Shown: positions 53,922 through 62,169 of the stretch, in pieces
Numbering within the stretch: the first letter of the stretch is position 1
How the letters are laid out: each line of letters starts with the position of its first letter
NCBI RefSeq assembly: GCF_038024065.1
Contig: NZ_CP150667.1
Coordinates: 4,347,501-4,411,500, forward strand
DNA from: Polaribacter sejongensis
GTDB taxonomy: Bacteria > Bacteroidota > Bacteroidia > Flavobacteriales > Flavobacteriaceae
Reading direction: 5' to 3'
Length of the DNA stretch: 64,000 nt
Notes under the pieces: model-generated
Database searches by the model: none
Seen by the model: the letters and a program-made list of their open reading frames with translations, nothing else
What the model was told of the DNA's origin: nothing
Made by a program: the position numbers and the translations under genes

Positions 53922-55910
53922 TCACAATTTTTCTCTCAAAAGAGCAATTTCATCACGTAGTTTAGCGGCAACAATAAAGTCTAAACCTTTGGCAGCAGCT
54001 TCCATGTGTTTGCGCTTTTCTCGTATACGTTTTTCTATTTCTTCTTTTGGTAAATATTGTAAATCTTGTTCTGCGGCAACCTGTTTTGCATTATCATAAT
54101 GATAACTAGAAACGGCAGATTTAGACAAGGTATCATCAATTTTTTTGTTAATCTGAGTCGGAGTGATTCCGTGTTTGGTATTGTAAGCAATTTGCTTTTC
54201 TCGTCTGCGTTCGGTTTCGTCAATGGTTTTTTGCATGCTGTTGGTCATTTTATCAGCATATAAAATTGCCAAACCATTTACGTTTCTTGCAGCTCTACCA
54301 ACGGTTTGCGTAATAGAACGGTGCGAACGTAAAAAACCTTCTTTATCCGCATCTAAAATTGCCACTAAAGAAACTTCAGGTAAATCTAAACCTTCACGCA
54401 AAAGGTTGACACCAATTAGAACATCAAACAAACCTTTACGCAAATCTTGCATAATTTCTACACGCTCTAAAGTATCTACATCAGAATGAATATAACGGCA
54501 ACGAATATCGACTCTTGTTAAATATTTAGTCAATTCTTCTGCCATTCTTTTGGTAAGTGTAGTTACCAAAGTACGTTCGTCTTTTTCTACTCTTTGTTGT
54601 ATTTCTTCAATTAAATCATCAATTTGATTCAAACTAGGTCTAATTTCAATCACCGGATCTAACAAACCAGTAGGTCTAATTACTTGCTCTACAAAAACGC
54701 CTTCTGTTTTTTCGAGTTCGTAATCTGCGGGCGTTGCAGAAACATAAATTACCTGATTCTGAATTTCTTCAAACTCCTCAAATTTTAATGGACGATTGTC
54801 CATTGCTGCAGGCAAACGGAACCCATATTCTACCAAGTTTTCTTTTCTACTTCTATCGCCACCATACATAGCGTGTGTTTGCGGAACGGTTACGTGGCTT
54901 TCATCAATGACCATTAAATAATCATCCGGAAAATAATCTAACAAACAGAACGGTCTTGTACCTGGTTCTCGTCCGTCTAAATAACGAGAATAGTTCTCAA
55001 TACCAGAACAATAGCCTAATTCACGAATCATTTCTAGGTCGAATTCTGTTCGTTCTTTTAAACGTTTAGCTTCTAAATGTTTGCCTATTTCTTTAAAATA
55101 ATCCACTTGCTTCATCATATCTTCCTGAATTTGATGAATGGCATTTTGTAAAATATCTGGAGACGTTACAAACAAGTTTGCAGGATAAATGGTCAAATCA
55201 CTAAAACTTTCTAAAACGGTATTGCTTTCTAAATCGAAGGATTCTATTTCTTCAATTTCATCACCAAAAAAATGGACTCTGTACCCATTATCTCCGTAAG
55301 ACGGATAAATAGTTACTACATCACCTTTCACTTTAAAGGTTCCACTTTTTATTTCGTGTTCGGTTCTAGAATACAAACTTTGCACTAATTGATGCAAAAA
55401 CTTTGTTCTTGCAATTTGCTGATCTACGTGAATAGGAATGACGTTTTTCTTAAATTCAACTGGATTTCCGATACCGTACAAACAAGAAACGGAAGCAATT
55501 ACAATAACATCTCGTCTACCAGAAAGTAGAGAAGAAGTAGTGCTTAAACGCAAACGTTCTATATCATCATTAATAGATAAATCTTTTTCAATAAAAGTTC
55601 CGGTAACAGGAATGTATGCTTCCGGTTGATAATAATCGTAGTAAGAAACAAAATATTCTACGGCATTATCAGGAAAGAATTGTTTAAATTCAGAATACAA
55701 TTGTGCTGCCAATGTTTTATTGTGTGCTAAAACTAAGGTAGGTTTATCTACGTTTTTTATAACATTTGCAACGGTAAATGTCTTACCAGAACCTGTTACA
55801 CCTAAAAGCGTTTGATATTTTTCGCCATCATTAACACTTTGTGTAAGTTCTTTTATTGCTTGTGGTTGATCTCCCGTAGGAGAAAATTCTGATACCAATT
55901 TAAATTCCAT
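53922..55910 (-). CDS. uvrB: Excinuclease ABC subunit B
   Basis: UvrB is the damage-verifying helicase-like subunit of nucleotide excision repair. The 662-residue protein has Walker A GVTGSGKTFT (about residues 37-46), the beta-hairpin YYDYYQPEAYIPVTGTFIEKD that clamps DNA, DESHVTVPQ, QVIYVSATPADYE and VGRAARNVNG. The C-terminal UVR motif (KRKHMEAAAKGLDFIVAAKLRDEIALL) binds UvrC. Every family landmark is present. It is single, with no uvrA or uvrC neighbour. Confidence 0.97.
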   Translation of the reverse strand: MEFKLVSEFSPTGDQPQAIKELTQSVNDGEKYQTLLGVTGSGKTFTVANVIKNVDKPTLVLAHNKTLAAQLYSEFKQFFPDNAVEYFVSYYDYYQPEAYIPVTGTFIEKDLSINDDIERLRLSTTSSLLSGRRDVIVIASVSCLYGIGNPVEFKKNVIPIHVDQQIARTKFLHQLVQSLYSRTEHEIKSGTFKVKGDVVTIYPSYGDNGYRVHFFGDEIEEIESFDLESNTVLESFSDLTIYPANLFVTSPDILQNAIHQIQEDMMKQVDYFKEIGKHLEAKRLKERTEFDLEMIRELGYCSGIENYSRYLDGREPGTRPFCLLDYFPDDYLMVIDESHVTVPQTHAMYGGDRSRKENLVEYGFRLPAAMDNRPLKFEEFEEIQNQVIYVSATPADYELEKTEGVFVEQVIRPTGLLDPVIEIRPSLNQIDDLIEEIQQRVEKDERTLVTTLTKRMAEELTKYLTRVDIRCRYIHSDVDTLERVEIMQDLRKGLFDVLIGVNLLREGLDLPEVSLVAILDADKEGFLRSHRSITQTVGRAARNVNGLAILYADKMTNSMQKTIDETERRREKQIAYNTKHGITPTQINKKIDDTLSKSAVSSYHYDNAKQVAAEQDLQYLPKEEIEKRIREKRKHMEAAAKGLDFIVAAKLRDEIALLREKL

Positions 55911-56181
55911 GATGTAAAAATACGGATACTTTATAAAAAAGGATCTGTATTATTTAAGTTTTAAAAGGTGATTTTTAATCGAAGAATTAAGTAAATTTAG
56001 TTTTAATAGATAGTGCTTTTCAATGAGGATTAGTTATTTAAATATAATAAAAAGTAAATTTATTGTAACAAATAAAGAGTTTTGGCTACTTATATTTTAG
56101 AAGTGATTTTGTTTTTATTTGAAAATTTTTAACGAAATTGCTTGTCTAATAATGTGTTCAACTAAAAAAAATAAAAATACT

Positions 56182-57522
56182 ATGTCTGATGATTTTGATT
56201 TACTAGAAACGAGTGCCAATAAAAAAACTGAAACAGTAGATGTTAATTGGGGGAAAGCGATTGACACCATGAAATCTAAATTGGCGCAAGAAGACGATCC
56301 AGAATCTCGTCAGAAAATATTAAATGCAACCTTAGATGATGTTGTGCACATGGCAGAAAAAGACAGAACTACACTGCTAGATGCTATTAAAGATTTAACA
56401 GATTACCAAGACGAAGTTGGTATTATGTTCGAGAAATTTTCGGCTTTAAATCCATCAGAACAAAAAGTAATAGACGATGCTCAAAAAGGATTAGAAAGAG
56501 CAAGAATCGAATTAGAAGACGCCCAAAATAAAGCAGATACTTGGTGGAACAATTTATGGGGGAGAAAATCGAAGATTAAAAAAGAAGAAATAGAGTTTGC
56601 AGCAGCAGAAAAACTACGTGCAGGTGCAGATAATCAGGCAAAAGCATTGTTTCAGCAACGTATAGAAAGTGCAGATATTCAAACGTTATTAAGTGAGCTT
56701 TCATATAAATCTCAGGCAGCCGTAACGCGACTTAAAAATAGAGAAGTAGAAATTAAAGAAGTAGAAGAAAAGTTAAAAGATGCCATTGTAGAGGCTTCTA
56801 AAAATCATACGAAAGCGTTAGCAAAAAAGAAAGAAGTAGAAGGGCAATTAGAAGAACAATATGCTTTGTTAAAGCAATCTCGTCAAGAATTAGAAGAAAT
56901 CGCAGATAAGCAATCTACGGAATATTCAGAGGCGATTGGTAAAATGACAACTATTGAGCAAAAAGTAGAGGAATTAGAAGGACTTAAAAACGCCTACACA
57001 ACCTTAGCAGCGAGTAAAGATAGCTTTGTGCACAAGCATAATTTAACCATTAAAGTATTGACTTCTTTACGTTCTAATTTACAGACACATAGAGCGAAAT
57101 TAAAGAGTGATACAGAAGAAAGATTAAAGTATTACGATGGTTATGTGGTTGCATTAAAAGCAAGAACAGATCAAGAATTTGCTGCAATTTTAGAGCATTT
57201 AGGGGTTAAAACCGATGAACATATCGGAGAAACTTTAGCTTCTATGCATTCCGCAAGTGCCAGAGCACGTCAAGAAATGATGGACAATATTCCGGTGCAC
57301 GAAAAAGTAATGACAGGTGTGTATAGTACGTATGCAGAGGCTTTGCATGAAATTCGTAAAAAAGATGTAGACATTCAAAAGAACTTTGCAGATCGTTACG
57401 GAATAGATATGAAAGAAATTTTCGAAGACTATTACAAAGCAGATGCAAATGCTCCAAAAGGCGATGATGCTCCGGCGGCAAAACCAAAAGCAGATACTTC
57501 TAATGATGATTTGTTAGGGTAA
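56182..57522 (+). CDS. Long coiled-coil protein of unknown function
   Basis: A 446-residue cytoplasmic protein, almost entirely alpha-helical. Heptad-rich coiled coils span about residues 75-290 (AQKGLERARIELEDAQNKAD, REVEIKEVEEKLKDAI), followed by helical repeats up to the TYAEALHEIRKKDVDIQKNF segment and an acidic tail ending DDLLG. The overall plan recalls PspA- or TelA-like proteins, but I see no specific family signature. The ATG at 56182 is preferred over an in-frame TTG at 56119. It opens a run of uncharacterised genes. Function unknown. Confidence 0.72.
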   Translation: MSDDFDLLETSANKKTETVDVNWGKAIDTMKSKLAQEDDPESRQKILNATLDDVVHMAEKDRTTLLDAIKDLTDYQDEVGIMFEKFSALNPSEQKVIDDAQKGLERARIELEDAQNKADTWWNNLWGRKSKIKKEEIEFAAAEKLRAGADNQAKALFQQRIESADIQTLLSELSYKSQAAVTRLKNREVEIKEVEEKLKDAIVEASKNHTKALAKKKEVEGQLEEQYALLKQSRQELEEIADKQSTEYSEAIGKMTTIEQKVEELEGLKNAYTTLAASKDSFVHKHNLTIKVLTSLRSNLQTHRAKLKSDTEERLKYYDGYVVALKARTDQEFAAILEHLGVKTDEHIGETLASMHSASARARQEMMDNIPVHEKVMTGVYSTYAEALHEIRKKDVDIQKNFADRYGIDMKEIFEDYYKADANAPKGDDAPAAKPKADTSNDDLLG

Positions 57523-57524
57523 AA

Positions 57525-57554
57525 AGTATTCAGTTTTCAGTTGCAGTAAGTAGT
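57525..57554 (-). repeat. CTGnnnA 7-bp tandem repeat (degenerate, minus strand)
   Basis: On the minus strand it reads as successive units CTACTTA, CTGCAA, CTGAAAA and CTGAATA, a 7-bp period with one 6-bp unit. It begins 3 bp after the coiled-coil gene stop. The same unit recurs in direct orientation at 59566-59595. Confidence 0.6.
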
Positions 57555-57591
57555 TGGCTTTTGCCTGAAAATTGTTGTTAAGAAAAATAAT

Positions 57592-57690
57592 TTGGGCGTT
57601 TCCTTCTTTTGAGAAAAGCAAAAGAAGGTCAGGCTTTTCGCTAAATCTTTTTTCTGAAAAAGAAAAAAGGATATCGCTTCAATCCTTAAC
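57592..57690. repeat. Two-hairpin intergenic element, probably a dispersed repeat
   Basis: Hairpin 1 has perfect 10-bp arms CCTTCTTTTG (57602-57611) and CAAAAGAAGG (57619-57628). Hairpin 2 has arms ATCTTTTTTCT (57645-57655) and AGAAAAAAGGAT (57661-57672) with a one-base bulge. The ends TTTGGGCGTTTCC and ATCGCTTCAATCCTTAACGC look like flavobacterial intergenic repeats as I remember them; a genome search would confirm that. Confidence 0.5.
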
Positions 57691-57801
57691 GCGGGTGTAC
57701 TTGCTAATTATTTGAATATAAAATAGGTTTTTAATTTCTTATAGTGTTGAAAATAAATCGGTTAAGTTTAATTTTTGTCGATATTTATAAATGTAATTCA
57801 T

Positions 57802-57819
57802 AAATATAAATTATATTTG
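57802..57819 (+). promoter_or_regulatory. Toxin-antitoxin promoter with overlapping palindrome
   Basis: The -7 box TATATTTG (57812-57819) is an exact match, 17 bp before the antitoxin ATG. The perfect inverted repeat AAATATAA-A-TTATATTT (57802-57818) covers it, as expected if the antitoxin represses its own promoter. No TTTG lies at the normal -33 distance. Confidence 0.5.
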
Positions 57820-57836
57820 TAAAAAATAAATATAAA

Positions 57837-58082
57837 ATGGCAACATTCACATCTTCTTTACCAGATAGTCTTTTAGAAAAATTATCTGTTTTAGCAAAAG
57901 AGTTACAACTTCCTAAAAATAGGCTTATAGAAAATGCTTTAGAATTGTATTTAGAGCAAGTAGAAAAAGCGAGTTATATAAAATCGTATCAACAAGCAGC
58001 TACAGATAAAGATATTTTAAAGGTTGCAGAAGAAGGAATGCAAGAGTATTTTACAGAACTTAACGATACAGATGCTAACTAA
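57837..58082 (+). CDS. Ribbon-helix-helix antitoxin
   Basis: An 81-residue protein whose N-terminus (TFTSSLPDSLLEKLSVLAKEL, then NRLIENALELYLEQVEKA) has the strand-helix-helix pattern of CopG/Arc-type antitoxins. The C-terminal acidic half (about 50-81) would wrap the toxin. Its stop codon is directly followed by the toxin ATG (TAAATG), the typical coupled type II arrangement. The palindrome at its promoter suggests autoregulation. Confidence 0.85.
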   Translation: MATFTSSLPDSLLEKLSVLAKELQLPKNRLIENALELYLEQVEKASYIKSYQQAATDKDILKVAEEGMQEYFTELNDTDAN

Positions 58083-58415
58083 ATGAAGCAAGGAGAGATT
58101 TGGGAACTGTATTTAAATCCTGTCAAAGGAAGTGAGCAAAGTGGCAGAAGACCCGCAGTTATTATTAGCGGAAATATGTTAAACAAACATTTACAAGTTG
58201 TAATTGTTTGTCCATTAACCACAAGTGTAAAAAATTATAAAGGAAATTTAATTATCAGCCCAAATGAAATAAACGGATTGACTACTATTTCCGAAGTGTT
58301 AACGTTTCACGTTCGTTCTGTTTCAAAAACAAGATTGGATAAAAAAATTGGTAAAATTCCATTAAAAGATATTGAGGTAATTAAAAAAACTTTAAACGAT
58401 ATTCTTAAATTTTAA
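58083..58415 (+). CDS. MazF/PemK-family toxin (mRNA endoribonuclease)
   Basis: A 110-residue MazF/PemK toxin, an SH3-like ribonuclease that cuts mRNA. It shows KQGEIWELYLNPVKGSEQSGRRPAVIIS at the start, the conserved CPLTTSVKNY and the SEVLTFHVRSVSKTRLDKKIGKI region. The length is normal. The antitoxin gene abuts it, and the next gene starts 2 bp after its stop, so the toxin pair sits inside a longer transcript. Confidence 0.9.
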   Translation: MKQGEIWELYLNPVKGSEQSGRRPAVIISGNMLNKHLQVVIVCPLTTSVKNYKGNLIISPNEINGLTTISEVLTFHVRSVSKTRLDKKIGKIPLKDIEVIKKTLNDILKF

Positions 58416-58417
58416 AA

Positions 58418-59458
58418 ATGATTACAACACCTTTAGATTCTGCACTTTTAGACTCAAAAGAACAATATGTTTTTTACCATAAAATGGTAGATTTTGTTTT
58501 AAAAGAACTCATTGTTAGTGTACAGCAAGAACAATTATGTACACATCAAGAGTTATTACTTTTTAAGCAATATTCAGATTTACTTTTATATTCTATCGAA
58601 GCCATGCGTATAAAATATATGTACGACGAAGAAGATAATATGAAGGTAGATTTAACAGATTCTGGCTTTCCAAATTATTTAGAATTTAGATTTCTGTACA
58701 ACGATTTAGAATTAAAAAACGATTATGTAGATAATTTAAAAGATATGAAGATTCTAAAAGCAGAGTTTTTAAATACACTTTTAGTCAAAAAACAACCTAT
58801 CAGAAGATTAGATTTATTTAAAGCATCTTCTTTTGTTTACTACACATCCGTAGAAAAAAAATATATTTTTAATCGTTTTGTACAAGGTAAAATTATAACG
58901 GCAGAAGAAGGATCGAATTATCAATATATGACCAGTTGGAGTTTTTATGATGTTAGTCATAACCGACCTTTTATCTGTTATTTATATTTTGATTACGACG
59001 GAAAAATATCTAAAGAAAAAATTTACGAAGTTTTAAAAGAAACTGCAGACAGAGAAATGTCTTTAGACACCATGGCGTATAATATTGATCGTAAATTATC
59101 AGATATTCGTCCAAAACATATCAAAAGAATAGATTTAGGACCGTTTCATAATGTTTTTGCAAAAGATGAAAACGAAATAACACACACTATTTTAGGCGGA
59201 ATTGCTAAAAAAGAAATTCCTTTAGAATCGTATGCTTTATCGTTAAAAATAGACGAGGTTTTTTCTGGAGATACATTTACAGAAGGAAGTTTTTTCTCGA
59301 AACAAACCATGCAAAAATGGAGTGAAGTTATTCAGCAAAAATATGTTTTAGCGCCACATAGGATAATTCAATTATTATATAATCAGACACCCAGAACTTT
59401 AGATAAATTAGCGAAACCACCAATTGAGTTGTCTAGTTTAAAGATTGAAGTGAAATAG
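58418..59458 (+). CDS. Uncharacterised 346-residue protein
   Basis: A soluble protein with no signal peptide or membrane segment. It has an N-terminal helical half (residues 1-120) and a mixed alpha-beta half that includes FICYLYFDYDGKISKEKIYE and RPKHIKRIDLGPFHNVFAKD. The C-terminal part has many aromatic and Lys/Glu residues. I recognise no family. It is 2 bp downstream of the MazF-type toxin and 144 bp before the AAA ATPase gene, so it belongs to the same transcription block. No function is assigned. Confidence 0.65.
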   Translation: MITTPLDSALLDSKEQYVFYHKMVDFVLKELIVSVQQEQLCTHQELLLFKQYSDLLLYSIEAMRIKYMYDEEDNMKVDLTDSGFPNYLEFRFLYNDLELKNDYVDNLKDMKILKAEFLNTLLVKKQPIRRLDLFKASSFVYYTSVEKKYIFNRFVQGKIITAEEGSNYQYMTSWSFYDVSHNRPFICYLYFDYDGKISKEKIYEVLKETADREMSLDTMAYNIDRKLSDIRPKHIKRIDLGPFHNVFAKDENEITHTILGGIAKKEIPLESYALSLKIDEVFSGDTFTEGSFFSKQTMQKWSEVIQQKYVLAPHRIIQLLYNQTPRTLDKLAKPPIELSSLKIEVK

Positions 59459-59475
59459 AATTATTTAAAAAAAAT

Positions 59476-59508
59476 AAACCTCAAAGGTTTTTAAAACCTT
59501 TGAGGTTT
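59476..59508. repeat. Palindrome with 16-bp arms in the gap before the AAA ATPase
   Basis: AAACCTCAAAGGTTTT (59476-59491) and AAAACCTTTGAGGTTT (59493-59508) are exact reverse complements with a single central T. It has no T-run downstream on the plus strand, so it is not a normal terminator for the upstream gene. Similar palindromes are common between flavobacterial genes as I recall. Confidence 0.7.
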
Positions 59509-59565
59509 GAAAAATAAGATTTAGAAAAAGAAAAAAATAACGAGGTACATGAAAAGCAGCTTGAG

Positions 59566-59595
59566 CTGCCTACTGAAGACTGCCTACTGAAGACT
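59566..59595 (+). repeat. CTGnnnA 7-bp tandem repeat
   Basis: Units CTGCCTA, CTGAAGA, CTGCCTA, CTGAAGA and a final CT form a perfect 7-bp array in which the 14-bp unit is duplicated. It ends 7 bp before the AAA ATPase ATG. A short hairpin GCAGC-TTGA-GCTGC (59556-59569) overlaps its start. Confidence 0.75.
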
Positions 59596-59602
59596 AAAAA
59601 AA

Positions 59603-61561
59603 ATGAATCATAATTCAACTTTTCCTATAAAACAAAACGAATTAGACATGCTTCGCGATGAAGCTTCTGGTTATTTAAAAAGTATTCAATGGGAACAAAG
59701 TGACAGAGCAAAAAATAAAGATAAGGACGCAAAAGACGAATCTATTTTATTGTATTTATCGAGAGCTAATTCTGGAAGCAATGTAGAAGTTACCTCTGTT
59801 TCTAAAACTATTTTAGCGTTAAAAAAGCGTTTATTGCCAGATTCTATTGCAATACCTGTGTATTTAAATCAGACGTTGTATGCAGTGCAAGAAGGACTCA
59901 CTTTAGGTATTTGGATTAAAGATAATTATTACGATTCGTCTGGTTTGTCAAGTTTGCACGAACGAAAATCGGCTTTAGATTCTCAAGGAAAAAGAGAATT
60001 TGAAAGTAAGATGCAAACAGCAACAGCGTTTCAGTTATTTGCGACTTCCTATAAAATTTTACACGATTTAAAACCACATGCTTCAGATGATTTATCTGTG
60101 ATGAAGCAAAAGTTTGCGGGTATTCCAGAAGTTTCGCTTTTATCACCTTTAAAAGGAATAGCGTGTTCTTTGTTTTATTTTGATAAATATTTAGGACATC
60201 CAGAGATTGTAAAATCGGACAAGGATGTCATTGATTTTACGGTGGTTTTTTACGAGGCTTTAATTGATGAAATTCAACTTAGAAAAAGCAGTTTAGAATA
60301 CACAGAAACCATTATAGACAGAACGTATAAATTAGAAAATTCTGATTTTGCCGTTTCTGGTTGGGATAATGTTTTTTCTGGAACAGCAAAAAGTATCGAG
60401 TTTAATAAAATTCAGTTTGAGCAAATTGTAGGAAATAAAGATGCCAAACATTTTGCACGTAGATTAACAGAAAGAATGTTGAGTTACGATTTTGATGCAA
60501 AGAAAAATCCGTTTCAAGAATTGGGTGGTTTTATGCCTGTTTTTATGGGATACGGGATTCCAGGAACGGGAAAATCCATGTTAATTGCGGCAATAGCAAC
60601 ACGACTAAAAGAACATTCAGATAATTTAGACATTCCGTTTTTATTTCATCCAATGCCAGACACGTTGATTTCTACTTTTCAAGGAGGATCTGCAGAAAAA
60701 ATGGTAGAATGGATGAAGCCAATGCAAGATCCAACAAAATTAATTTTTGCACCAATTGATGATGCTGAGAATAATTTACAAGAAAGAACTACACAGGGAG
60801 TTTCTGCTGGAGTAAAAGAAGTAATCGGAGTTTTCTTACGCTATACAGAAGGTGCTTATGCGGTGAATTATGGAAATTCGTCTATCGGATTATTTACCAA
60901 TTTACCAGAAATGTTAGACAAAGCGGTAATTTCTCGTGTCCAAGGTAGATTTAAAATTGACGGAGCAAGAACAGAACACGACTTTTTAGATCAAGATTAT
61001 ATTTGGTGGAAGAAATTTGAAAAAACAATGCCAGATTTTGTGAATATGCAAGATCCGTCTAATTATGAGTTTTTAAAAGACCAAGGTTTGACCAAAAGTA
61101 TGGGCGAAATTTTAGGTTCTGTAGAAAAACCATCCGAACAAAGAGTTATGGAAGCATATGACAGAGCAGAAAAAAACCATAGATCGAATGAGCATTTGTT
61201 TTTTGCCATTTTGTATAAGGAAATTCAGAAAATATTTCCATTCTTTTCATCGAGAGATGTGCGTAATATTCAATCTGCAATTTCATTGCGATTAACAGAT
61301 TTCGATTTAGAACCAGATTGGTTTGAAAATCCTGAGATTTACTTCAAACAGAAATATGAAACCAAGTTTAATATGTTGCAAGAATTAATGAAAAGCAATA
61401 TGAAAGGACTTAATTTTTCTGAAATTAGAAGACAAGAAGTGGTGCGTTATTTAGACAATGTTGCCACGATTGCAGATACAGATTTTAAGAGAAAAGTAGA
61501 TGCTAGAGTCAACCAAATGAACATCGATTTACAAGCAAGAAAAACATTTGAAAATGAGTAA
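59603..61561 (+). CDS. AAA ATPase with altered Walker B motif
   Basis: A 652-residue ATPase with a 300-residue N-terminal region of unknown fold, then an AAA domain. Walker A is GYGIPGTGKS (residues 316-325). The pore-loop region is STFQGGSAEKM (357-367). Walker B is IFAPIDDAEN, with Asp where the catalytic Glu usually sits (residue 387). Sensor 1 is LFTNLPEM and the likely arginine fingers are in SRVQGRF (444-450). Either activity is slow or the Asp substitutes. A central gene of the uncharacterised cluster; it overlaps the Nudix gene by 8 bp. Confidence 0.82.
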   Translation: MNHNSTFPIKQNELDMLRDEASGYLKSIQWEQSDRAKNKDKDAKDESILLYLSRANSGSNVEVTSVSKTILALKKRLLPDSIAIPVYLNQTLYAVQEGLTLGIWIKDNYYDSSGLSSLHERKSALDSQGKREFESKMQTATAFQLFATSYKILHDLKPHASDDLSVMKQKFAGIPEVSLLSPLKGIACSLFYFDKYLGHPEIVKSDKDVIDFTVVFYEALIDEIQLRKSSLEYTETIIDRTYKLENSDFAVSGWDNVFSGTAKSIEFNKIQFEQIVGNKDAKHFARRLTERMLSYDFDAKKNPFQELGGFMPVFMGYGIPGTGKSMLIAAIATRLKEHSDNLDIPFLFHPMPDTLISTFQGGSAEKMVEWMKPMQDPTKLIFAPIDDAENNLQERTTQGVSAGVKEVIGVFLRYTEGAYAVNYGNSSIGLFTNLPEMLDKAVISRVQGRFKIDGARTEHDFLDQDYIWWKKFEKTMPDFVNMQDPSNYEFLKDQGLTKSMGEILGSVEKPSEQRVMEAYDRAEKNHRSNEHLFFAILYKEIQKIFPFFSSRDVRNIQSAISLRLTDFDLEPDWFENPEIYFKQKYETKFNMLQELMKSNMKGLNFSEIRRQEVVRYLDNVATIADTDFKRKVDARVNQMNIDLQARKTFENE

Positions 61562-62138
61562 CATCAGAATTAAAAATAGTAAAAAGACGTTATTATCAGA
61601 TAATTATTACACTTTAAATAAATTCAATTTTGATTATCAAATGTCCGACGGAAGTTGGGTGCATCAAATGAGAGAAGTCTATGAACGTGGACATGGAGCA
61701 GGAATTTTGTTGTACAATACCACAAAAAAAACGGTGGTTTTAATCAAGCAATTCAGATTGCCTACTTTTTTACATGATAACAAAGACGGTTTTTTAATTG
61801 AAATACCTGCGGGTTTATTAGATTTAGACAATTCTGAGCAATGTGTCATAAGAGAAACGGAAGAAGAAGTTGGTATTCGTTTAAAATCTGTTAAAAAAGT
61901 TTATGAAGGATATTCATCACCAGGCGTATTAACAGAAAAAATGCACTTTTTTGTTGGTGAATATACAGACGATATGAAGGTGAGTGAAGGTGGAGGTTTA
62001 GAGAGTGAAACTGAAGATATTGAGGTTTTAGAAATCCCGTTTACGGAAGCTGTAAGAATGCTAAATGAAGGTGAAATAGTAGATACAAGAACCATTGTGT
62101 TGTTGCAATATGCGATTATTCATAAATTGATAAATTAA
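61554..62138 (+). CDS. NudK-like Nudix hydrolase
   Basis: A 194-residue Nudix hydrolase. The box GLLDLDNSEQCVIRETEEEVGI resembles E. coli NudK (GDP-mannose pyrophosphatase) more than the classical consensus, being one residue shorter, and YSSPGVLTEKMHFFVGEYTDD is the NudK-type segment that follows. Sugar-nucleotide or ADP-ribose-like substrates are likely; the exact one is unknown. I chose the ATG at 61554 over a TTG at 61548. It overlaps the AAA gene stop by 8 bp, indicating translational coupling. Confidence 0.85.
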   Translation: MSNIRIKNSKKTLLSDNYYTLNKFNFDYQMSDGSWVHQMREVYERGHGAGILLYNTTKKTVVLIKQFRLPTFLHDNKDGFLIEIPAGLLDLDNSEQCVIRETEEEVGIRLKSVKKVYEGYSSPGVLTEKMHFFVGEYTDDMKVSEGGGLESETEDIEVLEIPFTEAVRMLNEGEIVDTRTIVLLQYAIIHKLIN

Positions 62139-62169
62139 AAAAACTATTAAGAGTAAAAAAATAAAAAAA

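Larger units (their letters stand above)
57523..57836. other. 314-bp gap before the toxin-antitoxin pair: repeats and operator only
   Basis: This region has no gene. It holds a CTGnnnA tandem array (57525-57554), a two-hairpin element (57592-57690) and the antitoxin promoter (57802-57819). The remaining 57690-57800 is AT-rich with no clear feature. Confidence 0.7.

Noticed and set aside
59476..59520. The 16-bp-arm palindrome as terminator of the 346-residue gene
   Set aside because: The plus-strand sequence after it is GAAAAATAAG with no T-run. The A-run before it would serve only minus-strand transcripts, and no minus-strand gene lies there.
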